From: Spodoptera frugiperda
Taxonomy: Eukaryota; Arthropoda; Insecta; Lepidoptera; Noctuidae
DNA length: 64,000 bases
Reading direction: 5' to 3'
NCBI RefSeq assembly: GCF_023101765.2
Contig: NC_064226.1
Location: 2,100,001-2,164,000 of the forward strand
Part shown: positions 1 to 11,018 of the stretch, piece by piece
Numbering within the stretch: position 1 is the stretch's first letter
Layout of the letters: each line of letters opens with the position of its first letter
The notes under the pieces: model-generated
Database searches by the model: none
What the model was told of the DNA's origin: nothing
The model's input: only the letters and a program-made list of their open reading frames with translations
Made by a program: the position numbers and the translations under genes

Positions 1-1970
1 ACATGAAATAGAACAAAGCTACAAAATAACATCAGCTGTGAGTGTAGCGGTTTCGGGAGGTCCTTGCACTGTCTTGTTAGCAGCGATATCAGGCCATCAA
101 GATGTAGTCGTATCGTACAATCTGACAGGCGGGGCGCAGCCAGAATGTCTGCCGAGGTGACAACCTGCAAATGCACTTCGGCGAACACTTTGTAACGCAA
201 ATTATTTTTAGTTACTACGTCTCAAGTAGGCAGGAATGATTTGAATATGTTAACACCTAATTTGGGGCCAACATATTCAGCTATGCGTCTATCGTCGCTG
301 GCCAGAAATTGTTCTAATACTATGTGGCTATTGTTTCCTCAAAAGCTATCAAATAGTGATTATCTGACTGATGTTTAAGTCATGACGAGCAACTTGTTAC
401 ACACTACTGGCGTTAAAATCCAAGTTTAATATGACATTGTCGCAGACGTTACGGCTGTACAGGTGTTCGGACACGACGTCGAGTTTTGTAGAGCATGAAT
501 CAGGCCGGCCGGCTGCTCATACTAATGTGAGGACCACGATGTTTCCGGCATAAATCCACCAGCAACATCTCCTTACGTGCAAACAGGCAAATTTGACAGT
601 TATGAACATTTTAACGGAATTTAAGCCGTGGGCACAGATGCTATCGACACAAGGAATGGACTAACTCGCAGATAGTATCGCCGGCTTTGCTACTAGGATA
701 CTCAAATCTTCCACGTGGGTGAAATACAAATATGTATGGATTTTAATATTATGAATTTCGAACATGTGCTTAGCATCTATTGGCACCGCGAATACGTAAA
801 ATAATTTCTTGGGAAATTATTGACGTCGTACACTTACGGATTGCTTTTTGGGCCCTCCTTAGCATTCCTTGCATGTAACGTTTAAATGTCTAATCAAACC
901 ATTAGGTTGAATATGCCCTGACAATCAGCTACAACACATGTTCTTTTATCGAATGGAATATACTAAATAAGGAATAATCATAATATGAAACTACATCATA
1001 ATGTATGGAACCAAATGGCTTCTGTAATACGAGCAGTCGATCGTAGGGTCGATCCTTTTCAGGTAAAGAAAATTGATGCTTAATACATCAGTAACACAGG
1101 TGATAATCCTAGAAGACAAACATAAATTCTAAAAGAGCACCATTAAATAGAAAATTGAACCTAATAAAACGAAGTACAAAGAACAATATACATAGAAAGA
1201 AAGAAATAAAATCAGAAACACAATAGAGTATTATTTACATAACAACACAATTTTCCGCGACATTAATTGCGAGCAATATAAACGGTTCAAAGATTCCACG
1301 AAGTAGTTAAAAATCTAGTAAACACGACTTTACTAATGTTATAAATCTTCATGAATGAACCTTTTTGTCATTCCACGTAGGGTCGATTTATGCAGGGCGA
1401 TCGCGAACGCAACATAATGCGTACACGCACCGAACAGTTCGATTTTTCCATATTTATAGCACTTTGTGTTTGCAAATTCACACGAAGTTTACTATAAATA
1501 CGTTTTTGTAGAGTCCCTTGTGAGCGGACGGTCATTTTAATTTTATTCGAATGAAATTTACTGTGATTTAAAATAGAGCTTTATGTTAAAGTAACAAATA
1601 TAAGAATTATACGTAAATAATTATGTAATCAATTTTAAAAGGTTTATCCGTAGCAATATTACTGTAATAAACTAAGTGTGGACATTTTGGGAAGACGGAA
1701 GAAAACCCACTTAATTACTGAACAACCCATTACTACTGTAAAATGTGAGTCATCAGATCTAGTCTGCAACTGAATGCAAAAAACACCAAAACAAAAAGTT
1801 CAACGGTTTACCTGGCTAATGGATACGTGTGGAGCATGATCGGCTCCTCTCTAGGATGTCCATTGTCCAGTCTCCGTTAGAGCTCTGCCGAATATTGTAA
1901 AGTGGACGAAACCCGCGCGGGTGCAGGCAGGCGACGTGTCCTGCATCCCAATTAGTCCAGACACTGTGGA
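1..1970. other. intergenic AT-rich DNA, no gene seen
   Basis: No open frame with coding character, no splice-consistent exon and no recognisable mobile element was found in this stretch on either strand. The last 200 bases become more GC-rich as they approach the promoter of the first gene and probably include its upstream regulatory region. Confidence 0.5.
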
Positions 1971-1971
1971 C

Positions 1972-2012
1972 TATATAACGCGTGGTCTGGCTCCAGCCAA
2001 CACACACTCAGT
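1972..2012 (+). promoter_or_regulatory. core promoter of gene A (TATA + initiator)
   Basis: TATATAA at 1972-1978 is followed by ACGCG and, about 36 bases downstream, by TCAGT at 2008-2012, an arthropod initiator. This gives a 5' leader of about 73 nt before the ATG at 2083. The same TATA-ACGCG combination precedes gene B and gene C, which supports it as the family promoter. Confidence 0.7.
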
Positions 2013-2082
2013 AGCTGTAAACCACACCACATCCCGCTAAGGGTAAAATAGTGAACAAATTATATTTACGATAAACGTAAAA

Positions 2083-3078
2083 ATGAAATTTGTATTATCT
2101 TTTGTGATTTTGAGTTGCGCGCTCTTCGAAGCCAGGGGATATCCGTACGCGTATTACCCCTCTTACGGAAATGTCGATTCACGTGAGTATCTTATTGTAT
2201 AATTCTTACTTATCTATAGTTTTTATTTATATCAAATTAAAAATCAGTTTAAAAATTCGTTTCTATTCCTCACACAAAAATTGATATTAAAGTGGAAATA
2301 GTGTCAGTAGATTCAAATTTAAATGTAGTTCAATGAAATATTATGATTAACCTAAAGATTTTGTGAAGATTTAAATGTTAATCTAATACCATTCTATAAA
2401 TAACATAATTACATTCTTTGACTATAGCCATTTTATCCTTCCACAGTGTCGTACGGTGATGGCAACCGTGGCGGGATGGCGTTGAGCCGCTACTACAACC
2501 CGTACTACAACCAACGCGCTGTGGGCGGAGGCATGGCCGCCTTCATGTACAGGCAGCCCGAGGCTCCGCAGCAGTCTGGCCAGTACTACCTGCCCGACAG
2601 ACGTCGTCAGACTCAGCAGGAAGCCAACTTCGTCCCGCCCCAACAGAACGAAGTCGCCTACCCCCAACAACCAGACAACCAAGCATTCATACCATCTGAA
2701 GCTACTGAACTCGCCGAACCTACTGAGAACGTAGAACTTGCCCCAGTGACTGAGAAAGCTGTAGCTGTACCTGAATTTGCTGAACCAGAGATCAAAGAAG
2801 TAGCGGAGGAGGCACCCGTGCAGAAAGCGAAGAAAGTAAGCAAGAAGAAGCAAGTGAAGAGGCCGGTTGACGATGAAGATGAAGAAGAGTATGCTCCTAG
2901 AATGCCTGCTGGTGCTTTCTTCCCCATGTTCTTCGGCTACGGTGGTCGTGGAGCTGGTGGTGCTGGAGGACCTGGTGGCCCCATGGCCGTTGCCAACGCC
3001 TACAGCACCGGTAAAGGTGGAGTAGCCACGAGTCACGCGACCGCCTACGGAGCACCCAGACCAGAAGAAAGAGTGTAA
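2083..3078 (+). CDS. gene A: secreted low-complexity structural-type protein, 243 aa
   Basis: Two exons, 2083-2182 and 2447-3078, joined at phase 1 (donor C|GTGAGT, acceptor CCACAG|TG). Exon 1 encodes a signal peptide (MKFVLSFVILSCALFEARG) and YPYAYYPSYG. The mature protein starts aromatic- and Gly-rich and passes through a Q/P/E-rich middle. A basic block (KAKKVSKKKQVKRP) is followed directly by an acidic block (DDEDEEE), and then a Gly-rich tail ending GPMAVANAYSTGKGG / SHATAYG. The paralog gene B has the same exon lengths and tail pattern. The tail resembles the AVAN...GKGG...ATA.G motifs of insect secreted proteins (a DUF4774-like domain is my guess, unchecked). A role as cuticle or other extracellular matrix component is inferred from secretion and composition only. 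Exon choice is supported by frame continuity and by homology with gene B. Confidence 0.85.
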
Positions 3079-3187
3079 ACCCTGACAAATTGTTAGAATT
3101 AAGTGTAAATTTTATATTTCTACGTTGTTGTGTACTTACTATTATATGTATAAAGTTAATGCGCATTCCATCTTTCCATTGAATATA

Positions 3188-3193
3188 AATAAA
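3188..3193 (+). promoter_or_regulatory. polyadenylation signal of gene A
   Basis: AATAAA lies 110 bases after the gene A stop codon, in AT-rich sequence, at a normal distance for a short insect 3' UTR. Confidence 0.6.
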
Positions 3194-5046
3194 ATTTATT
3201 TGCCATTTAATATTTTTTATACTTCTTGGTTTTATTACCATACATTTTGACCCCTTTTTTCTACCGCTGGCAATTTACCTTCACTTGATTCACTAATGAG
3301 CAAGTTGTAGGCACTTACTTAAAGTTCCACGAATTTAGTTGTATTACCAATATATTCGAATACTTTAGTACTTTAACTAAATCGATGAAGTACCTATTCT
3401 TTGGATTAAACAATAGTTAAATAGCTCTATTTTCCATCAAATTTTTTCCACAAATACTGCTAAAAATAGAACATTATTAACAACTAACTTTATACAATAA
3501 TAATAGACGCCTGTTTCTTTCGATTGAGCAGCTTTAGGGAGCACGTAAAGATGCAGAGTATTGAGCAGTTGTTTACTAAAATTAACAAATAAGAAAGACT
3601 TAGTTAGGTACTACACTTAGCATAACAAAGGAAAATACATTAAGCAGATAATTCATTGCTTTCCTTCTAAGTTGTATGAATGAGCAGATTGAATAATAGG
3701 AGCATGATTACACGCATTCGATCGATGCTGATTTTAGCAAAATATTATACGTTTATGAAAAAACTAGTAATAGCGCGTTTGGAAATTGGCTCAGTATAAA
3801 TCTTCAGACGCTGTTTGGGTTGTACGATATGTATGATATATATTCAACGTTCAGCACAGTAAAAGGTATTATAATTATAATAGGATTGGTAACATAATAC
3901 TATACCTAAGTAGGTTTGAGTTAGGCTACTTAAACAATAAGAGAAGTTAGGTAAATTTAAAATGATGATATAAACTATACTATATCGTGAATAATAATTG
4001 TGGTATTCGCAATAAAATGCATGCTGATCTTTTGAACCTTAGTTTTATTGCAAGTTATAGTTAATTTTTTATTACTGGCGTTCCAACTACAACTGCATGT
4101 TCACCGTGTTAACCGGTGGATAGGGGTGTAATCTATCAATCAAGTTTCATGGAGTAACAATTATTATCTGTTTTGATTTATTAATTTTATATTTGGAAAT
4201 CTTCGATCATCTTAGGACTCGATATCTAACACTTCTTCTATGTAGTCTTCACAAGACGTGTAAGTGCTTTCTACACTACCTCTTCAATTCACGCAACTCG
4301 TTTGAATGCAGCGTGTGTTAGTTGGGAGTTTTAATCAGGCGTCATACTGGAAAAAAACAAACGTATATTTCTGTCATAATATTTAAATAATTTGCATTAT
4401 TGTAATAGGGAACTCATCATCATCATCTTCATCATCAGCTGAGAGACGTCCACTGTTGAACAAAGCCCCCCCCCCCTTAGTCCTCCACGTACAATAAATA
4501 TAGGAAACTCAGTATGACATTTTCTAATATTACGATACTCTTTTGCGAGTATCAATCTTTTGAGTCTTATAATATGCATAAACAATATTATTTAATGTAT
4601 ATTTATGTTGTATTTTATGCATCATTTACGGACAGCAATTGTTGTGTGTTTGCTATTTACCATTATTTAATTATGTTTTAGTTATAAATGTCAGTTACTT
4701 ACTTTAATTGGTTGTCTACCGTTGTAACTTATGAATTAAGAAAATAATTTAATTTTATATCTTTAAAAAATTTTACCAAAGTATATTTCTTTGAACCATT
4801 TTTATTGAAAAACGTAATCACAAACAAATTATGATACAAAAAAAAAATTGGCATGACTTAACAAAATCTTCAGAGTTCCAATTAAGATTGACGCAAGTTT
4901 AACAAAGAAAAAAACCCAATAAACAAAAAATACAACAAATTAAACAAAAGGAAACGTTTATTAAGAAAACGATAAAATTCATAATTTCACATCACGTGTC
5001 GACAAAGTCCAAAGCAAAAACCACTAACATTTATACAATTATAAAA
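3194..5046. other. intergenic DNA with one repeat fragment
   Basis: No gene seen. At about 4436-4500 there is a fragment of an interspersed repeat containing GACGTCCACTGTTGAACAA and a C-rich run. The same motif in reverse orientation is at about 45605-45660 within P3 intron 1. The rest is AT-rich single-copy-looking sequence. Confidence 0.4.
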
Positions 5047-5436
5047 TCTATATATTAATACGTGATGCAAAAACTTTGGACCGCTTTTTACGAAAATTGC
5101 GCGGACGTAGGAGCATAAAATTTGGTACATTTATAGTTTATGTGTAGGAGAAGTGGAGAACGCTAATATTTTTCAAAAATAATGCTTATAAAGTACATTA
5201 AATCAATAAATAAAACATTACACACACAATCACACATGCATAGTATCTGATCGTATTTGACAAAACGTCAAAATTAATAGACATTGCGATGATATTCTGA
5301 CGTCTCATATGAATAGAGTTTTATAAAAGAGTTTGTTTGAATTTGAGTTAAATAAAAATTATCCTTGAACGTATGTTAAGTGGTATTGTAAATTAAATCG
5401 TATATGGTCGAATTTCGACCACTAGGCGACCACTAG
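5047..5436 (+). mobile_element. short non-autonomous Helitron
   Basis: It begins TCTATATATTAATACG after an A and ends with a small hairpin (GGTCG...CGACC at 5406-5420) followed by CTAG just before a T. These are the expected Helitron features: 5' TC, 3' hairpin plus CTRR, and insertion between A and T with no target duplication. The start matches what I recall of lepidopteran Helitron 5' ends. It carries no protein. Its right end lies 22 bases from the stop codon of gene B, so it sits where the gene B 3' UTR should be. Confidence 0.65.
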
Positions 5437-5458
5437 TTCTAATAATTCTGAGAACATT

Positions 5459-6457
5459 TTAGTGTGATTTTACAGCAGCTGATTTTGTAAGAGGTATGTA
5501 GCTTCCATATGCAGTAGCTTCGCTTGCGGCCGCACCACCGCGTCCCTTACTGAATGCATTAGCTACCGCTACAGGTCCGTTTCCACCTCCCCACGCAAAG
5601 AACATGGGGAAGAAAGCATTACCAGGGAACTTGGGTTGGGATGAGTAGTCGTCATCATCTTCATCGTCATCCTCTTCATCTTCTACTGGCTTTTTGGATG
5701 GAATCTTCTTCTCTAACTCTGTTCTTGCTTCTGGAGCTAGCTTTTCTTCTTTCTCAGGTTGAGCTGGTTCTGATACGATAGCTTTTACTGTAGTTGGCGC
5801 TTCTGGTGATACTTCTAGTGGTTTGATTAGTTCTGTAGCTGCATCAGGAACGGTTACTAGACTGTCTTGGGGGTAGAAGACTTCATTCTCTTGTGGTGGA
5901 GTATCATTTACTTCTAATAAAGCTTGGCGACGTCTTTCCTGGTGATATTGGATGGATTGATGAGATGCTAGTTCGGCTTCTGGTTTCCAAACGGAGTAGG
6001 TGGTCGGGCCAGCTCTTACTGCTCGTCGACTGAATGGAGTGTACGAACGGCTTAGAACTCTGCCACCACGTTGAGCATCACCGTACGACCCTGTGAAATA
6101 AATGTTTATTGTTTTAGTGAACTTAGATTATTTTATATCGTTTTTTAGTGAACTTAGATTATTTTATATCGTTAATCTTTAGAGCTCTAGGGAGTAAAAT
6201 CTTTTGAAAAATCTGTAATTACAGTTATAAGAACATAGTTATTCCGTTTCATTTGAATGGAAATATACTGTAAACTAAAATTTACCACTAGATGAACTTG
6301 ATATCATGGAACTAAAAGTAACACACATTTTGATTAAAAATAAAAATAAATACTTACATGTATCAACATTTGCTGAAGACGTAAATACGGGGAACGGGTA
6401 TCCCCGTACCTCAAGCAAAGCACAACTTAAGACTACAAGCGACCAGACCAACTTCAT
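5459..6457 (-). CDS. gene B: secreted low-complexity structural-type protein, 243 aa
   Basis: Minus-strand gene with exon 1 at 6457-6358 and exon 2 at 6090-5459, phase 1 intron (T|GTAAGT ... TTTCACAG|GG). The start ATG at 6457 is chosen because it opens a signal peptide (MKLVWSLVVLSCALLEVRG) and matches gene A residue for residue in position; upstream codons are a poly-Lys artefact of an A-rich leader. Exon lengths (100 + 632 nt) and protein length equal those of gene A. Order of segments: YPFPVF, SYGDAQRGG, a Q/E-rich middle with DSLVTVPDAATELIKP, Lys/Pro/Glu stretch, acidic run (EDEEDDEDDDD), then AFFPMFFAWGGG and GPVAVANAFSKGRGG / SEATAYG. Function unknown; an extracellular structural role is inferred. 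Its 3' UTR is almost wholly replaced by the adjacent Helitron and I see no AATAAA downstream. Confidence 0.85.
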
Positions 6458-6558
6458 TTTTACTTTTTTTTTTGTTTTTTTTTTTTTATACTTCACTTTA
6501 TCAAATGTTGCTCGTTATAAAGCCCAACAGTCTCTGGTGTGACCAGCCAGGATTCGCG

Positions 6559-6566
6559 TTTTATAG
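6559..6566 (-). promoter_or_regulatory. TATA box of gene B
   Basis: Reads CTATAAAA on the minus strand followed by CGCG, about 100 bases upstream of the ATG, like TATATAACGCG of gene A and TATATAAACGCG of gene C. The leader downstream includes a long A-rich tract (A runs broken by single C and G) directly before the ATG, absent from gene A but kept in gene C. Confidence 0.6.
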
Positions 6567-7029
6567 TTTATTCTATTCCAACTAATTTGGATTCTGGACA
6601 CGAATTTCGGCCTGCACTGTTGTCTGTACCGCAGGTTATATTTGTCAGTAACTTATTGTGAGCTACTTAGACGAATTAAGATTCAATGATTCAGAATAAT
6701 TTATTAAAATACTTATTGTTTTATTTTTCTTAAATAATTTTGGGTGTTTTTTATGACGGGAAACCTTCAAAAGGTGCCTAACTTTTAGGTAAATAGATAA
6801 TTATCTAGGAAGTGTGGGATTTTTCCTCACTATAACTACCCCGGTAGCCCTCAACACCTGTAAGGAGTACCGAGTCCTCTTAGTAGACCTGATCCGAAGC
6901 CCCCACGGTGCTACGCCTCTTACAGCACATCCCTAAGGAGATGTGCCTCTTTCAAGATTCTCACTGTGAAAGTTGCACGGCAGCACGTGACCACTGTGCC
7001 ACCGTCTTTTCTGAGGTCACTGGAAAAAT

Positions 7030-7195
7030 ATGGCCCTACCTTGGGTTTCTCTCTTATATTTTGGGTGCGTTTACAAACTAACAAGTTTACATACACATAA
7101 CACATCCTGACAGGAACAATATGTTGGTTGTACAAAAAGTTGTTCCCAGGAAATCGAAATAGACTTTGCACTACACCAAGCGTGAAGTCCAATTA
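7030..7195 (-). mobile_element. SINE A copy (tRNA-derived), old
   Basis: Matches the 3' half of the SINE A family: GTGTATGTAAACTTGTTAGTTTG and AAACGCACCC on the minus strand. It is shared with copy B of the duplication (about 16230-16390), so the insertion predates the duplication. Confidence 0.5.
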
Positions 7196-7403
7196 TCACA
7201 TTAGTATAGTTTGTTTGTTTGGCTTATAAAAAGTTTATAATAAATTTAGAAATATTTCATTCTTAAAGAAGAATGATTTTTATTATCAAAATCTATAAGG
7301 ATTAACAATTCAACATCATCATAATTTGTAAAATCTTTTTGTTTCTTTGGTACTGTAATAATTTAACATCCTTTGGATGTATATCTTGAAAGTTCATTCT
7401 TTT

Positions 7404-7692
7404 TTTAAGTGTGGTAGAGCCATGGTTTCGCACGAATGGGCCAGCTCGACCGGAGTGATACCATAGCCTCACAGAAAGCCGACGTGAAAAAACGTTTGCG
7501 TTGTGTGAGTGAAGTCACCGTTGGCCCAATTGCCCGACTTTCCAATCTTCCTAATCCCCGATTTCCCAACAACCCTTAAATTCTTAACCCCCAAAAGGCC
7601 TGCAACGCACTTGTAACGCCTCTGGTGTTTCGGGTGTCCATGGGCGGCGGCGATTCTTACCATCAGGTGATCCGTGTGCTCGCTTATAGGCT
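7404..7692 (-). repeat. interspersed repeat R1 (about 290 bp)
   Basis: Reverse copy of a repeat that recurs at least nine times in the window. Its forward form starts near CTGATGGTAAGCAATCGCC and passes CACCAGAGGCGTTACAAGTG. It ends CCGTGGTATCACTCCGGTCG ... GAAGCATGGCTCTCCCAC. No protein. Class unresolved (SINE or MITE). Confidence 0.7.
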
Positions 7693-8119
7693 TATACCAT
7701 AAAAAAGTTCAAGATTTTGTGTTAAGTAATTATAATCATTATACTTTTTTTATAATAGGTAATTACATTAATGTAAAGTAGTTATGTATGATAAGTTCAC
7801 TTTTAATTTGCCTGATGATTCGAGGATATAGGTAAGTCACCAATAGCATAGTCATAACGTGCTTTTAAAAAACTTTAAATAAATACTTGTAACTATCAAT
7901 TTTTATTTATACATCATCAATTCTTATTATCATCTAGTCATTAATCTTTTATGATCACGATTATGTCACCTGCTATTGCCAAAACATGTATACAAAAATA
8001 AAATCCAAAGACTGACTGCACGTTTTATGAACACGAGACAAAACGAAGCGAACAATAGCATTAGTCGTGGGAAATACCACGGGTAATTTGATGAAACTGT
8101 TAATTATTATCAAAATAGG

Positions 8120-8430
8120 TAGGTCTGTACAGTGAACTTTACAAAAGATAAAACGTCTTTATCTCTTTACTTATAAAACTCAAATTGGCTTGCCATCTCG
8201 CCAAATAAGTAAGCACACAGGGCCCATGGCTGCATATGAAGGTATGCTAAACCAGTATAAACGAACCTTTGCATGTGTGGAGAGATCTTATAAAGCAAGT
8301 CCACGATTAACTGGTTTTATAGCTTTAAGTGCAGTCGTTTATACCTAGACTTGTACAGTGAACGACACTAAACATTAAGTCTTACTTATTAAATCTCAAA
8401 ATTCCCTGCCATCTGCCAAATGAGTAAACG
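8120..8430. repeat. local tandem duplication in copy A
   Basis: Sequence around 8120-8210 (GTACAGTGAACTTTAC ... CCATCTCGCCAAATAAGTAA) recurs at about 8350-8425 (GTACAGTGAACGACAC ... CCATCTGCCAAATGAGTAAA). The second unit is the one matching copy B at 17140-17225. Confidence 0.45.
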
Positions 8431-9505
8431 TATATTTCAGATTTTTTTAAAATATCTCATTTAATTTTAATGTTTATATTTTTCCATTCGTTTTAAATTA
8501 TTTCGTAACGAACTGTACTTATTTAAAACAAAGTGTGTATAATGCTATGGTTAGATGCTTTTCATAATTAAAATTGGGGGAACCCGTTTATGACACACTC
8601 CTGCGCAATAATAATTAGCCAATGAAAAAGTACTGCATTGTGGGAAAACGGAATATACTTTACATGGAAACGTAATTATATATTTATTTTTATTACAAAC
8701 TGAATTGTTAGGTGCGCGAACAAAACATACCTATCACACATAGCCTAAAACATTTGAATACACATACACAATAATTTCCTTTTCTGTGCTGTCGTTTACG
8801 CTCAAATTAGGAACCAGAAATATACCCTTTTTAAGACTATTGATGTTGATTAAGCGAAAGAGTTCCATTGTCTCTGCATGTATACAGCGTGTAACAAAAT
8901 ACCCATATACATCAAGAAGCATTGAAGAATACAGGTTGAATAGAATCTCTACACAAAGTTTCAGCTCAAAAAAATAGGTGTAACATAGCTTTTTAAGCTA
9001 GGTGACAGCGTTGCCATTAACTTTGACATTGAAATGTTGGATTGCAATCGATTTTGAATAAAAACGGATTATTTGTTGGTCTCGACCCTTTTTCTCTCTA
9101 ACCCCCAACCTCTGCACATTAAATTGTTTAGACGCAAGAATTGGTACAGAAAAATAAAACTATGTACTTGAATATAATAAGACTTTTAATTTAACAATAA
9201 TACAAAACAATACCTACGTAGGTACACATACATGGAAAAGTAGAAGAGTAAAACGACTTGGAATATGTAAATGAATTCGTGATGAACTTGATCGTGATGT
9301 ATGTATGTATAGTCAAACAATGGGGTTTTACCGCTCCTCCCAAGCTTGGTACCTACTCGCATCAGTTTTTACAAACACCATGATGGTCTATTCTTAGAAT
9401 TCACGTGGGTTCTACGCCCCCAAGGTTTTCTTTAAGACAATATGTAGTTAGTTACCTATGTATTAAATTAGGATACAAATACATAAGTTTGTAAGGATAC
9501 ATGAA

Positions 9506-10094
9506 TCTTTTTTTAAATGGGACAAGCCCGCCACAACCTCCCATACCGCTGCAACTCCTGTAAGCCAGGATCTACAGTAGATACAAACATGAAAACACCG
9601 GAACACTGAAGTCCGGCGCGTCCCAGGGAAATGAATGACTGTCTTGGATCCCGCAACGAAACAAATCAGAAGATGTTATTAGAGGAGAAGAAAAGAAAAC
9701 GATAGTTTCCACTTCCCTCGGTGAATTTAATGCAGGAGACAGGATGACTTAAGCCTTAAGGCACAAAAGAGACTGCACAACTGGGAGAAGCCCAGTCGCC
9801 AAGCACCACGGAAATTTTACTTAAAACTAAAATATTAAATGCTAATACTAAATGGGTCCTATGCGTGAGCTGTTATACTTGCTTCCAATAATAGGTATGG
9901 CAAAAACGCCTAAACGCACGGAAATTTGCTCGAGACTCCACAAGGTCCGTGTAATAAACTACACCTGATGAAACAATTAAATTATCCAACATAGTGTCAC
10001 GCTCAGATTGCCAGAGACCACACTCCCAGAGTATGTGATGGGCGGATTGCTCATGTTGCAACTCCACTGTCGAACATTGGCACCATGGATACAT
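9506..10094 (-). mobile_element. LINE family E, 3' end with zinc-knuckle tail
   Basis: Minus-strand element ending in an A-rich tail (T run at about 9510). The ORF fragment 10094-9873 encodes a typical non-LTR C-terminus: [21 protein letters not shown], a C-x-C...H...C knuckle, then an Arg/Phe-rich tail ([13 protein letters not shown]). The following 3' UTR recurs at 35605-36045 (+), 57840-58710 (-) and 63585-63925 (-). It fills the space between the two copies of the segmental duplication. Confidence 0.65.
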
Positions 10095-10112
10095 GAATCT
10101 ATTGAAGGTCTT

Positions 10113-10312
10113 TTTTTTGGGGGGGGAAAATGATCCAATGACTTCTCCCGCATTGGGCGAGGCGAGAGGGAGTGTCAGACTCTTACTGACTAAAAACCAC
10201 CCCGTTCCTACTCCTGCCTGTCGAGCCGGAGCCCCGGTAAGCCCGCTAGGTAGTCCGCAGCTCCGGATTAGGCATCAGCCCTACTGGGCCCCATCTGTCG
10301 TACACTAGCCGA
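10113..10312 (-). mobile_element. retroposon C copy
   Basis: The forward form of this family ends GTCATTGGATGATTTTCCCC CCTC followed by poly(A); here it is reversed, with the T run first. The internal signature is GTGGTTTTTAGTCAGTAAGA. It has replaced the 3' end of the gene C coding exon, whose reading frame runs into it. Confidence 0.7.
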
Positions 10313-10590
10313 CTAACTTTCCCAAGAACGTCCGCAAAAAACATGGAGATGTAAAGATAATCAGAGAAATCGGGTTGAGATGAGTAGTCGTCATCATCTT
10401 CATCGTCATCCTCTTCATCTTCTACTGGCTTTTTGGGTGGAATCTTTTTCTTTAAATCTGTTTTTGCTTCTGGAGCTAGCTTTTCTTCTTTCTCAGGTTG
10501 ATCTGGTTCTGTTACAATGGTTTTTACTGTAGTTGGCGCTTCTGGTGATACTTCTAGTGGTTTAATTAGTTCTGTGGCTGCATCAGGAAC

Positions 10591-11005
10591 GGTTACTAGA
10601 CTGTCTTCGGTTACTAGACTGCCTTCGGTTACTAGACTGCCTTCGGTTGCTAGACTGCCTTCGGTTACTAGACTGCCTTCGGTTACTAGACTGCCTTCGG
10701 TTACTAGACTGCCTTCGGTTGCTAGACTGTCTTCGGTTACTAGACTGTCTTCGGTTACTAGACTGTCTTCGGTTACTAGACTGCCTTCGGTTACTAGACT
10801 GTCTTCGGTTACTAGACTGCCTTCGGTTACTAGACTGCCTTCGGTTGCTAGACTGCCTTCGGTTACTAGACTGCCTTCGGTTACTAGACTGCCTTCGGTT
10901 GCTAGACTGTCTTCGGTTACTAGACTGTCTTCGGTTACTAGACTGTCTTCGGTTACTAGACTGCCTTCGGTTGCTAGACTGCCTTCGGTTACTAGACTGC
11001 CTTCG
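10591..11005. repeat. 18-bp minisatellite, array 1 (about 23 units)
   Basis: Unit GTTACTAGACTGCCTTCG with two common variants (C/T in the CCTTCG part, A/G in GTTACTAG). On the minus strand it reads S-L-V-T-E-G/D in frame with gene C. The variants follow a higher-order order of about ten units that occurs twice, a sign of block duplication inside the array. Confidence 0.95.
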
Positions 11006-11018
11006 GCATCTCCGTACG

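Larger units (their letters stand above)
6680..9315. repeat. segmental duplication, copy A (flank of gene B)
   Basis: The DNA upstream of gene B matches the DNA upstream of gene C in order. The pairs are: 6680-6720 with 15120-15160, 6720-6960 with 16005-16220, 7030-7190 with 16230-16390, 8345-8430 with 17125-17240, 8500-8700 with 17275-17500, and 9240-9315 with 17710-17785. With the gene bodies this forms a unit of about 3.9 kb in copy A. Percent identity was not computed. No further gene was seen in this flank. Confidence 0.7.

Noticed and set aside
2422..3241. Minus-strand ORFs opposite gene A
   Set aside because: Shadows of the GC-rich coding exon; no signal peptide, splice or homology support.
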